Under the pieces are notes generated by a model. The model saw only the letters and a program-made list of their open reading frames with translations. It was not told where the DNA came from and searched no databases. Source: Gemmatimonadetes bacterium SCN 70-22 (GTDB lineage: Bacteria > Gemmatimonadota > Gemmatimonadetes > Gemmatimonadales > Gemmatimonadaceae). Taken from it: 33,581 nucleotides of DNA. The DNA is taken from assembly GCA_001724275.1 (NCBI GenBank), contig MEDZ01000038.1:1-33581 (forward strand), in the 5' to 3' direction. How positions within the stretch are numbered: position 1 is the first letter of the stretch; each line of letters starts with the position of its first letter. A program made the translations under genes and the position numbers. Of this stretch, positions 6,721 through 13,639 are shown in pieces.

Positions 6721-8046
6721 TTACCAGCGCAGCGTGATGGCGGCCGGCTTGCCGCGCCGCATGAGGCGCAGCCGCAGCTCGCGTCCCTCCGACTGCTCCA
6801 CCGCCTGGAGGAAGACGAGCGGCGACGCGATGGAGCGCCCCTCGACCGCGATCACGACGTCGCCCGGGCGCAGCCCCGACTGCTCGGCGGGAGAGCCGCG
6901 CCCCGCTCCCACCACCAGGAGGCCGCGCTCCACGCCCAACGCCTCGGCCAGCTCGCGTCCCACGGCGACGAACTGCGCGCCGCCGAAGACGACCGTCGAG
7001 GCGCTCCCCTGCGGCGCGACCGGGGGGAGCGGGGGGACCGGGGCCGTCGCGGAGACCGCGCCCGGTGGAGCCGGAGGCGACGGGCGCTTGACGAAGACGC
7101 GCGAGGGCCGCGGCGCCAGGCGCGGCGCCGCCTTGGACTCGGGGCTCGGCGCCCCCGCGTCCTCGTCATCGTTGGCGGTGACGGTCACCGTCAGCCGCAT
7201 CGGGGCCAGCGCCGCCGAGATCCGCTCGTCGACCCAGGGACAGGGAGTGGCGAAGTCGTCCGGGCGCGGCTCGACCGTGACCGTCAGGAGCTTCGACTCC
7301 ACGCCGCGGCGCACCTTGAAGGGGATGCGCGTCCCCGGCTTGAGGAGCGGGGTGAAATCGATCTCTGCATCGCGCAGGTCCTTCCCCGACATCGCGAGGA
7401 TGCGATCGCCGCCGCGGATCCCCGCCTTGTCGGCCGGCGACCCGGGCTCGACCGACTCGATGCTGGGATAGTCGACGAAGCGCATGATGAGCCGCCCATC
7501 GTCCTCGCGGGTCGCCGTCGCCGAGCCTGAGTACGCGATCCCCACCCACCCCTCGGGGCGCTCGTTGGGGGCGCACATGACGCGGAGGCGTTGCTGGATT
7601 CCCGCCATGTCGGACTCGAGCGAGGCCAGGTGCTCGCGCACAAGCCGCATCGACGTCTGTACGGGGGTGCGCTGCTCCTCGCCGACCGAGCCGTTACGCA
7701 GGGCCACCTGCATGGCGCGCAGGTTGGAGGCGAGGGCGAGGGTGGCGCGACGCTTCTGCAGCAGTTCCTGCACGAGGCGGTCGACCTGCACCTCGAAGGC
7801 CGACTCGCCCTCCTGCACCACGACGGTGCGGGCCTGCGCCGTGGCCGAGGCCGGGAGCACCGCCAGCAGCAATACCGCGGCGGCGACGCCGCGCAGCGAG
7901 GCGCGTCCCGCGCGCCCCGCATGTCCCGCATGCCGCGCATGCCGCGCATGCCGCGCATGCCCCGCATGCCGCGCATGTCCCGCACTCCCGTCCCGCGCCT
8001 CGCGTCGCGAATCGCGCGCGACGGGTGGCATCACGAGCGCTCGCAT
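6721..8046 (-). CDS. Membrane-targeted protein with two PDZ domains and a His-Ala repeat
   Basis: 441 residues. The N-terminus is unusual: a polar, His/Ala/Arg/Gly-rich region encoded by 9-bp repeats (about residues 20-45), then a hydrophobic segment ending in SATAQA that looks like a signal peptide or anchor. A helical region (about 65-155) follows, then PDZ domain 1 (about 163-262; SVEPGSPADKAGIRGGDRIL), a Pro/Ala/Lys-rich linker (about 290-345), and PDZ domain 2 (about 348-441; GRGSPAEQSGLRPGDVV). No protease domain is present. Its ATG overlaps the anti-sigma stop by one base (TGATG), so it is the third gene of the sigma operon. By analogy with periplasmic PDZ proteins in sigma-E-type circuits it could bind exposed C-termini of misfolded proteins and modulate the anti-sigma factor; that role is inference. 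No start codon exists between the repeat and the hydrophobic segment, so the repeat is most likely translated. Confidence 0.85.
   Translation of the reverse strand: MRALVMPPVARDSRREARDGSAGHARHAGHARHARHARHAGHAGRAGRASLRGVAAAVLLLAVLPASATAQARTVVVQEGESAFEVQVDRLVQELLQKRRATLALASNLRAMQVALRNGSVGEEQRTPVQTSMRLVREHLASLESDMAGIQQRLRVMCAPNERPEGWVGIAYSGSATATREDDGRLIMRFVDYPSIESVEPGSPADKAGIRGGDRILAMSGKDLRDAEIDFTPLLKPGTRIPFKVRRGVESKLLTVTVEPRPDDFATPCPWVDERISAALAPMRLTVTVTANDDEDAGAPSPESKAAPRLAPRPSRVFVKRPSPPAPPGAVSATAPVPPLPPVAPQGSASTVVFGGAQFVAVGRELAEALGVERGLLVVGAGRGSPAEQSGLRPGDVVIAVEGRSIASPLVFLQAVEQSEGRELRLRLMRRGKPAAITLRW
7921..7983 (-). repeat. 9-bp tandem repeat, seven units, coding for His-Ala-Arg/Gly
   Basis: Seven consecutive 9-mers of the form ATGCCGCGC (variants ATGTCCCGC, ATGCCCCGC), read on the - strand as His-Ala-Arg or His-Ala-Gly triplets. 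Many unit junctions create the palindrome GCATGC. It is in frame, so expansion or loss would change the length of the His-rich segment without disrupting the gene. Confidence 0.92.
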
Positions 8047-8783
8047 CAGAAGCGCCCCAGCTTGCTGCCCACGGGGAGGGCGGTCCCCAGGCGGCGCAGC
8101 GTCTGCTCGCGGGCGCTGAGCGTCGCGAGGTAGTACTGGTTGATGTACGGATCGGACGGCGCATCGCGCATGGCCTGCTGCATCGTCTCGGCGGTGCGGT
8201 CGAGCGCCGCGAGGCGCGTCCGGTACTGCTCGGGCGCCATGGCCCCGGAACTGGTGTCGTTGGAGGCGAGCCAGTTGGCGGCCAGCGCATACTGCCGCTG
8301 GGCTTCCTCGATGGCGGCGAGCGCGTCCTGCGTCGAGGCAAAGCCCGCCCCGTTGTTGGCGGCCAATACCCCACCTGCCGGCGCCTCGAAGCCGGCGCCC
8401 GGCGCCGCCGAGGGCGCCCGGAAGGCGACCGCGTCGGCCACCGTCATCCCGGCGCTCATGCGTCCCAGCACTGCTCCCCCGCCCACGAAGACCGCCACCG
8501 CCGCCGCGCGACGCAGGAAGTCCACGGCCAGGTGGTGCGGGGCGCGGCGGCGCCTGGCCACCGGGGCCATGAGCCCCTCGGCGCGCAGGCGGTCACCTAA
8601 CGATTCCCAGCTGGTGAGCGGCGGGGCGATGCGCCGGCGCTCGTCGGCGGCCAGGGCCGCCAGCCGGCGGCAGGCCTCCAACTCTCGCGTGCAGGCCGCG
8701 CACCCCGACAGGTGCTCGCGCTCGGCGGAGGTGGCGCCACCCTCCACCAGCTCGGCCAGGCGTTCAATAGGCAGGTGCAGCAT
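8046..8783 (-). CDS. Zinc-finger anti-sigma factor, membrane-spanning
   Basis: 245 residues. The cytoplasmic N-terminal domain has the ZAS-type motif His-x3-Cys-x2-Cys (EHLSGCAACTRE, residues about 23-34). One transmembrane helix lies near residues 88-110 (AAAVAVFVGGGAVLG), followed by an extracytoplasmic region with a helical C-terminal part (about 150-245). Family members hold their cognate ECF sigma factor at the membrane and release it on a signal. The start overlaps the end of the sigma gene by 20 bases, and the stop overlaps the PDZ gene start, so the three genes form one translationally linked unit. The sensed signal is unknown. Confidence 0.9.
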   Translation of the reverse strand: MLHLPIERLAELVEGGATSAEREHLSGCAACTRELEACRRLAALAADERRRIAPPLTSWESLGDRLRAEGLMAPVARRRRAPHHLAVDFLRRAAAVAVFVGGGAVLGRMSAGMTVADAVAFRAPSAAPGAGFEAPAGGVLAANNGAGFASTQDALAAIEEAQRQYALAANWLASNDTSSGAMAPEQYRTRLAALDRTAETMQQAMRDAPSDPYINQYYLATLSAREQTLRRLGTALPVGSKLGRF

Positions 8784-9339
8784 GTTCCCGGTCCGTCCCT
8801 GAGCTGAATCCTTCGATGACGGGCGCCAGCAGCTTCCGCAGCCGCGCCCGCGCCTTGAACAGTTGGGATTTCGAGCCGCCGGGGGTGATCCCCAACTCGG
8901 CGGCGATCTCCTCGTGCGTGTATCCCTCCACGTCGTGCATCACGAAGACCGTGCGCGCCCCCGGCGAGAGGCGGGCCGTCGCTTCCTCGATCGAGGCCGC
9001 GAGCAACGCACGCTCGCTCCCATGTTCCACCGACGCCGTCTCCTCCTCGATGTCGGTCTCGAGCTTCGCCAGGCGGCGCGTGCGCCGCAACGCGTTCAAC
9101 GTGCGGTTCACCGCGATCCGGTGCGCCCACGTCCCGAACTGCGAGTCACCCCGGTACGTGGGGAGCGCGCGGAAGATCTGGATCCACACTTCCTGTGCGA
9201 TGTCCACCGCGTCGTCCGCGTTCCCCACCAGGCGACGGACGACTGCGTCGATGTGCGGGGCGTGCTGCGACCACAACTGTCGCATCGCCCGCTCATCTCC
9301 GTCGATCGCGCGCTGGATGAGGGAGGTATCGGTTGCCAT
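8764..9339 (-). CDS. ECF-type RNA polymerase sigma factor
   Basis: 191 residues, typical of group 4 sigma factors, which have only regions 2 and 4. Region 2 includes DIAQEVWIQIFRALPTYRG and FGTWAHRIAVNRTLN (about residues 45-85). Region 4 includes LSPGARTVFVMHDVEGYTHEEIA and the helix-turn-helix LGITPGGSKSQLFKARARL (about 120-170). It would direct polymerase to a dedicated set of promoters when freed from the neighbouring anti-sigma factor. The ATG at 9339 is well placed but has no strong ribosome-binding site. Autoregulation is common for such operons, but I cannot identify a matching promoter with confidence. Confidence 0.95.
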   Translation of the reverse strand: MATDTSLIQRAIDGDERAMRQLWSQHAPHIDAVVRRLVGNADDAVDIAQEVWIQIFRALPTYRGDSQFGTWAHRIAVNRTLNALRRTRRLAKLETDIEEETASVEHGSERALLAASIEEATARLSPGARTVFVMHDVEGYTHEEIAAELGITPGGSKSQLFKARARLRKLLAPVIEGFSSGTDREHAAPAY

Positions 9340-9642
9340 GGCGTTCTGGGGGGTTGGTCACCCCCGAGCGCGCGCGGGTTTACCGCCCGCCCCGGGAAGC
9401 TCGCGTCCTCAGCGGTGTGCGCGTTCCATGCGTTTGCGTCCAGTACCCCGGACAGCCGGGTCCGGCCAAGCTAAGAGAACGCACATCAGGTAGAGTATCC
9501 GATCTCTTGGCCTTGCAACAATCTACGTTCATTTGTATCCTCGTGCGGCACCCCCGGGGTCCGGTGGTGTAGCCCTTGCAGTCCGATACGCTGGCGTCGG
9601 TACGTTCGTCGCTAGGTCAGAACCCACTTCTGGAGCAGTTTC
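9340..9642. other. Divergent intergenic region (303 bp) between the sigma operon and the serine hydrolase
   Basis: It holds no open frame that looks coding. The part near 9465-9540 is visibly more AT-rich than its surroundings. It contains a good + strand promoter (9514-9542) and a 6-bp inverted repeat CCGGAC/GTCCGG at 9448-9465 with loop AGCCGG. On the - strand, TTGCAA overlapping 9514-9519 with TACTCT 15 bases further could serve the sigma operon, but the spacing is short. Confidence 0.6.
9514..9542 (+). promoter_or_regulatory. Housekeeping-type promoter TTGCAA-17-TATCCT
   Basis: -35 TTGCAA at 9514-9519, 17-base spacer, -10 TATCCT at 9537-9542. The spacing is optimal and both hexamers stand out in GC-rich DNA. 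Transcription would start near 9549 and give a leader of about 95 bases before the GTG at 9643. A similar -35 (TTGCAG) occurs at 25008. Confidence 0.6.
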
Positions 9643-11151
9643 GTGGTCGCTCACCTGGCCCTCGCGCTCGCTGCACTGACCGCCACAGCGGACAAGCTCC
9701 CGCTGCGGGCACCCAGTGCGGTCGGCATGTCCGCGGAACGCCTCGCGACCATCGATCGCGTCGTTCGCCGTGGCATCACGGCCGGGGGCTACCCGGGAGC
9801 GGCCGTCGTGATCGGGCGGCGCGGCGCGGCCGTCTACGAGAAGGGGTTCGGCAAGCTGGGGTGGACGACCGCCTCGTCGGAAGTCTCGGCTGACCGGACC
9901 ATCTACGACCTCGCCTCGCTCACCAAGGTGGTGGGGACGACGACGGCCGCCATGATCCTCTACGACGAGGGGCGCCTCGACCTGGACGCCCCCGTCTCCT
10001 TCTACCTCCCGGAGTTCGGCGGGGGGACCCGCGACCTCGTCACCGTCCGCCACCTCCTCACGCACCGCTCGGGCCTCCCGGCGGGACGCGAGCTGTGGCG
10101 CATGACGTCGTCCACGGCCGAGGCGCGGCGCATCGTCCTCACCACCCCGCTCGCCTGCCAGCCAGGGGCCTGCTACATCTACAGTGACCTCGGGGCCGAC
10201 GTCCTCGGATGGGTCGTGGAGTCGGTCGCCGGGCTCCGCCTCGACACCTTCCTCAACGAGCGCGTCTTCAAGCCGCTCGGGATGCACGACACCTTCTTCA
10301 ATCCGCCCGACTCGGTGCGCTACCGTGTCGCCCCCACCGAGGTCACGCCGCCACGCGGCTACCCGCTGCGGGGCGAGGTCCACGACGAGAACGCCTATGC
10401 GCTCGGCGGAGTGGCCGGGCACGCCGGGCTGTTCTCCACCGCCGCCGACCTGGCCATCTTCGCGCAGATGATGCTGAACGGCGGCGTGTACGACGACGTG
10501 CGCATCTTCTCCGACAGCACGGTCGCCCTCTTCACCCGCCGGACGGCCGGGACACGCGCCCTGGGGTGGGACACGGCCGATGGGCAGGGAGGCTCCGGCG
10601 AATACCTGTCGGAGCTGGCCTACGGCCACACCGGGTTCACCGGGACGTCGATGTGGCTCGACCCCGAGCGGGAGATGTTCGTCGTCCTCCTGACGAACCG
10701 GGTCCACGCCGCCCGCGCCCGCCGCCCGGCAAAGGTCATCGCCGACGTACGCGCCGACCTGGCCGACGCGGCCGCGCTCTCGGTCGAGGACACCGACCGG
10801 ATCCTCGCGATGCCGAGCTCGTTCCGCGCCGACCGCGCCGACGGCTGGAACCGGGCCGCCCACCGGCCGCGCCGCAGCACGCGCAGCTCGCGCGCCAAGG
10901 CGGCGAGCAGCAAGACCAGCAAGAGCGCCAAGCCCAGCAGCGCCGCGGCCGCCAAGGGGCGGAGCGCACGGCCGAGCAAGAGCGCGTCCAGCAAGGCGAA
11001 GGCGACCACCTCCAGGACGTCGGCGGCCAAGTCCAAGGCGCGCCCCTCATCGACCGCCAAGAGGACCGCCACGACCAAGGCCAAGGCGAGCTCGACTGTC
11101 GCGAAGAAGAAGGGCGTCACGCCCAAGGCGAGCACCAGGAAGCCGAACTGA
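9643..11151 (+). CDS. Beta-lactamase-fold serine hydrolase with a histone-H1-like basic tail
   Basis: 502 residues. The start is GTG 9643, preceded by CTGGAG at a good distance; an in-frame TAG 30 bases upstream leaves no earlier start. A short hydrophobic N-terminus (residues 2-16) looks like a signal peptide. The catalytic domain (about 25-385) has all class C/DD-peptidase motifs: Ser92-Leu-Thr-Lys95, Tyr180-Ser-Asp182 and His329-Thr-Gly331. The segment EVHDENAYALGGVAGHAGLFS is typical of YfeW/AmpH-like carboxypeptidases and of beta-lactamase domains fused to NagZ. The likely substrate is peptidoglycan peptide or an ester. Residues about 401-502 are a low-complexity tail of Lys, Ser, Ala, Thr and Arg, like histone H1 or bacterial Hc1 proteins. 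Such a tail could bind polyanions such as teichoic-like polymers, LPS or DNA; that is inference. A strong terminator follows directly. Confidence 0.9.
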   Translation: MVAHLALALAALTATADKLPLRAPSAVGMSAERLATIDRVVRRGITAGGYPGAAVVIGRRGAAVYEKGFGKLGWTTASSEVSADRTIYDLASLTKVVGTTTAAMILYDEGRLDLDAPVSFYLPEFGGGTRDLVTVRHLLTHRSGLPAGRELWRMTSSTAEARRIVLTTPLACQPGACYIYSDLGADVLGWVVESVAGLRLDTFLNERVFKPLGMHDTFFNPPDSVRYRVAPTEVTPPRGYPLRGEVHDENAYALGGVAGHAGLFSTAADLAIFAQMMLNGGVYDDVRIFSDSTVALFTRRTAGTRALGWDTADGQGGSGEYLSELAYGHTGFTGTSMWLDPEREMFVVLLTNRVHAARARRPAKVIADVRADLADAAALSVEDTDRILAMPSSFRADRADGWNRAAHRPRRSTRSSRAKAASSKTSKSAKPSSAAAAKGRSARPSKSASSKAKATTSRTSAAKSKARPSSTAKRTATTKAKASSTVAKKKGVTPKASTRKPN

Positions 11152-11173
11152 CCAGGCGGGTCGCGTTCCCCCA

Positions 11174-11204
11174 GGCCGCCCCACTTCGGGCGGCCCATTT
11201 TTTT
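11174..11204 (+). terminator. Rho-independent terminator
   Basis: Perfect 8-bp stem GGCCGCCC (11174-11181) and GGGCGGCC (11188-11195), loop CACTTC, followed by CA and seven T residues (11198-11204). It lies 22 bases after the serine hydrolase stop and is the clearest intrinsic terminator in the window. Confidence 0.93.
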
Positions 11205-11279
11205 GCCCATTTTTCCCGAATGCCTTGATCGGAATAAGGTCGAACGCCGATCTTGAAGAAGCGCATCCGAGGACTTCCG

Positions 11280-11711
11280 ATGTACCATACTGGCGACCAG
11301 ACCCACAGCCACGACACCGACCAGCTGGACCCGACCTCCCCCGCCACGCCTGACGGCGACGGAGCGTCCACTGCCACGCACGCGCTTCCCCCCACGGGGG
11401 GGAGCGAGACGAGCACGGTCAGTACCGACCAGGTCAAGCTCGCCCTCCGTCGCGTGAAGGACCCGGAGCTCAACCTCAACATCCTCGATCTCGGACTCGT
11501 CTACGACATCTCGGTGTCGGGAAACGATGTCGCCATCGACATGAGCCTCACCTCGCCGGGGTGCCCCTCCGGGCCGGAGATCATGGGCGACGCCGAGCGT
11601 CAGCTGAAGGCGATTCCCGGCATCGGGGATGTCGCCGTGAACCTCGTCTGGTCGCCCCCCTGGACTCCCGAGCGAATAGAGCCACGGGTGCGGGCGTATC
11701 TCGGATTTTAG
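11280..11711 (+). CDS. SufT/MIP18-family (DUF59) iron-sulfur cluster assembly protein
   Basis: 143 residues. ATG 11280 is preceded by CGAGGA at good spacing; an upstream in-frame TTG is less likely. Residues 1-50 are a disordered, acidic, His/Thr/Ser/Pro-rich extension. The MIP18 domain (about 52-143) is clear: LRRVKDPELNLNILDLGLVYD, then the conserved Cys in SLTSPGCPSGPEI, and a C-terminal VNLVWSPPW. Family members (SufT, PaaD, MIP18) act in maturation of Fe-S proteins, which would fit the nearby ferredoxin and Fe-S hydroxylase genes, though that link is only contextual. The N-terminal extension is longer than in typical SufT-like proteins. Confidence 0.88.
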   Translation: MYHTGDQTHSHDTDQLDPTSPATPDGDGASTATHALPPTGGSETSTVSTDQVKLALRRVKDPELNLNILDLGLVYDISVSGNDVAIDMSLTSPGCPSGPEIMGDAERQLKAIPGIGDVAVNLVWSPPWTPERIEPRVRAYLGF

Positions 11712-11735
11712 GAGAAGACGAGAAGACGAGAAGAC
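11712..11735 (+). repeat. GAGAAGAC direct repeat, three copies
   Basis: Three perfect copies of GAGAAGAC directly after the stop codon at 11711, followed by GAGAGG. A related purine-rich sequence (GACGAGAAGGCGGAAGGACGAG region, 15948-15969) forms the 3' end of the hydrolase gene at 15150. Confidence 0.85.
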
Positions 11736-11739
11736 GAGA

Positions 11740-11765
11740 GGGGGCGCGGCTTGCTGCGCCCCTTT
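11740..11765 (+). terminator. Hairpin with short T-run after the SufT gene
   Basis: GGGGCGC (11741-11747) pairs with GCGCCCC (11756-11762), loop GGCTTGCT, followed by TTT. A 7-bp GC stem with a brief T-run 30 bases after the stop. Confidence 0.6.
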
Positions 11766-11856
11766 GTCGTGGTGGTGTGCGCAGGGGTCACCCGGTGAGT
11801 CCCTGCGCCTGATCCGGCGTGCCGACCGCCACCTAACGACGTCCCACTCCTTCCCG

Positions 11857-11873
11857 GGCGCGCTTCGCGCGCC
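11857..11873. repeat. Small hairpin between convergent genes
   Basis: GGCGCGC, loop TTC, GCGCGCC. It sits 12 bases beyond the stop of the GHL10 gene, which reads leftward, so it may end that transcript. It has no T-run. Confidence 0.35.
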
Positions 11874-11884
11874 GTGACCGCTCC

Positions 11885-13639
11885 CTACCGCACGACGGCG
11901 GCGGGGGACTCCTGGCCGGCGTGATCGATGGCGGTCACGTACACGACGGACGGCGGGACATCGTTGGCGTCGAGGGGGAGCAGGATCGACCGCTGCGAGG
12001 CGGGGACGACGCGGGCGTACCAGGCGTCGCCGTAGCGGGCGCGGACCACCCACCAGTGCGGCTCGCGGACGGAGCGCACCGTCGACGTCACGGGAGCGGC
12101 GGTCCGGTCGGCGGGCGCACGCGAGGTGGTGGCTTCGGCGCCGCGTGCCCCCGGCGCGGCGGCGACGAGTGAAGCTCCCACGCGCGTGACGTCCAGCTCC
12201 ACCGTGCGCGGATTCGGGATGCGCACGACGACGGGCGCATCGGGGAGCCCAGCGGCGAGCCATGGCGACGGCGGCACCAGCGCAGGCTCGGCGTAGGGGC
12301 CGGCGACCAGCTTCTCGTTCATCGAGTCGCTGTTCACCATGAAGGCGTCCATGCTGAAGTGGACGTTTCCGCTGTTGGGGGAGAGCTGGGCGCGCGTCTC
12401 CTGGATCTGGTCCAGGAGTTCGCTCACCGGCCATGGTGGGCGGCGCTTGGCGGATACCCGCCCGGTGTAGTTGCCGGGCCAGAGGTTGCGCCCCTGGTGG
12501 TTCTGCTCGCGCCACCACAGCAACAGGTCCGAGTAGCGCTGGTTGGGGGCCGTCGAACGCCAGTAGAGCTGGGGCGTCCAGTAGTCGAGCCACCCCTCGT
12601 TGAGCCACTTCCGCGAGTCGGCGTAGAGCTTCTGGTACGCATCGAAGCCGCGCACCGTGGACGGGTAGCCGGGACGCCAGATACCAAACGGCGAAATGCC
12701 GAACTTCACCCACGGCTTGGTGCGCTTGATCGCCGAGTAGAGCTGCTCGACGAGCTGGTCGACGTTCTGTCGCCGCCAGTCGTCCCGCGACAGCGTCCCT
12801 TCCGCCCGCTTGTAGGCTCGCCACGAGCGCTCGTCGGGGAACGGGATCTCGCGCCCGCGCCGCGTCTCGGGGTAGGGGTAGAAGTAGTCGTCGATGTGGA
12901 CGCCGTCCACGTCGTAGCGACGCACCACGTCGAGGACGACGTCGATGGTGTGCCGCCGCACGCGCGCCTCGCCGGGGTCCATCCACTCGAACGCGCCGTA
13001 CTTGTGGACGAGCGCCGGGAAGGTCCGCGAGACGTGAAGCGGCGACGCCGTGCGCGTGGTGTCGGCGGGATGGCGGGAGCGATACGGGTTGAACCAGGCG
13101 TGCAGCTCCATCCCGCGCTTGTGCGCCTCGGCGATGGCGAAGGCGAGCGGGTCCCACATGGGGCGCGGCGGGCGCCCCTGGGCCCCGGTCAGGAAGTACG
13201 ACCAGGGCTCGAGCCGTGACGGATACAGCGCGTCGGCGGCGGGGCGCACCTGGAAGATCACCGCGTTCAGGCGAACCGCCGCCGCCCGATCGAGGATGGC
13301 GAGCAGCTCCGTCTTCTGCGAGTCGACGGGGAGCCCGGGGCGCGACGGCCAATCGATGTTGGAGACGGTGGCGATCCACACCGCCCGGAACTCCCGCGGG
13401 AGCGGCGGGGCGAGCGTGTCGGACCTGGGAGTGCCGGCTGACGGGGCGTAGGGGAGCCCGCGCTCGGGGGCGTTCGCGGCGGTGCGGGCACCGCCGTTCT
13501 GGGCCATCACGGCCGGCGCCAGCGCCGACGACATGGCCAGCGCCAACGCCAGCGGCCGCGCCACCTTCCCGCCGCGGCGCGCCCACCGGCCGAAGCGAGG
13601 GAAGCCTCCCCCCCGCCCTTCCGCTCCCCACTCAGCCAT
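11885..13639 (-). CDS. GHL10/DUF187-type glycoside hydrolase-like protein, exported
   Basis: 584 residues. ATG 13639 lies within the end of the RNase D gene (8-base overlap) and gives a basic N-region plus hydrophobic segment ending in AVMAQ, a signal peptide near residues 1-46. The GHL10 (YngK-like) TIM-barrel domain starts at about residue 85: EFRAVWIATVSNIDWPS, LNAVIFQVRPAADALYPS, LHAWFNPYRS, VDGVHIDDYFYPYPE (likely acid residues) and VKFGISPFGIWRP. After about residue 470 a Pro/Ala-rich linker leads to a C-terminal beta-sandwich-like segment ending YVTAIDHAGQESPA, reminiscent of fibronectin type III. Family members act on cell-wall or other polysaccharides outside the cytoplasm; the substrate is not predictable. 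Confidence 0.9.
   Translation of the reverse strand: MAEWGAEGRGGGFPRFGRWARRGGKVARPLALALAMSSALAPAVMAQNGGARTAANAPERGLPYAPSAGTPRSDTLAPPLPREFRAVWIATVSNIDWPSRPGLPVDSQKTELLAILDRAAAVRLNAVIFQVRPAADALYPSRLEPWSYFLTGAQGRPPRPMWDPLAFAIAEAHKRGMELHAWFNPYRSRHPADTTRTASPLHVSRTFPALVHKYGAFEWMDPGEARVRRHTIDVVLDVVRRYDVDGVHIDDYFYPYPETRRGREIPFPDERSWRAYKRAEGTLSRDDWRRQNVDQLVEQLYSAIKRTKPWVKFGISPFGIWRPGYPSTVRGFDAYQKLYADSRKWLNEGWLDYWTPQLYWRSTAPNQRYSDLLLWWREQNHQGRNLWPGNYTGRVSAKRRPPWPVSELLDQIQETRAQLSPNSGNVHFSMDAFMVNSDSMNEKLVAGPYAEPALVPPSPWLAAGLPDAPVVVRIPNPRTVELDVTRVGASLVAAAPGARGAEATTSRAPADRTAAPVTSTVRSVREPHWWVVRARYGDAWYARVVPASQRSILLPLDANDVPPSVVYVTAIDHAGQESPAAVVR

Noticed and set aside
7921-7983. CRISPR-like array
   Set aside because: The units are contiguous 9-mers without spacers and lie in frame within a coding gene. 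No other spaced direct repeats were seen in the window.
10620-13631. Very long open frame on the - strand (about 1000 codons)
   Set aside because: It is an out-of-frame reading of the GHL10 gene and the antisense of the serine hydrolase and SufT genes. The translation is Arg/Ala/Pro-rich noise, typical of GC-rich shadow frames.
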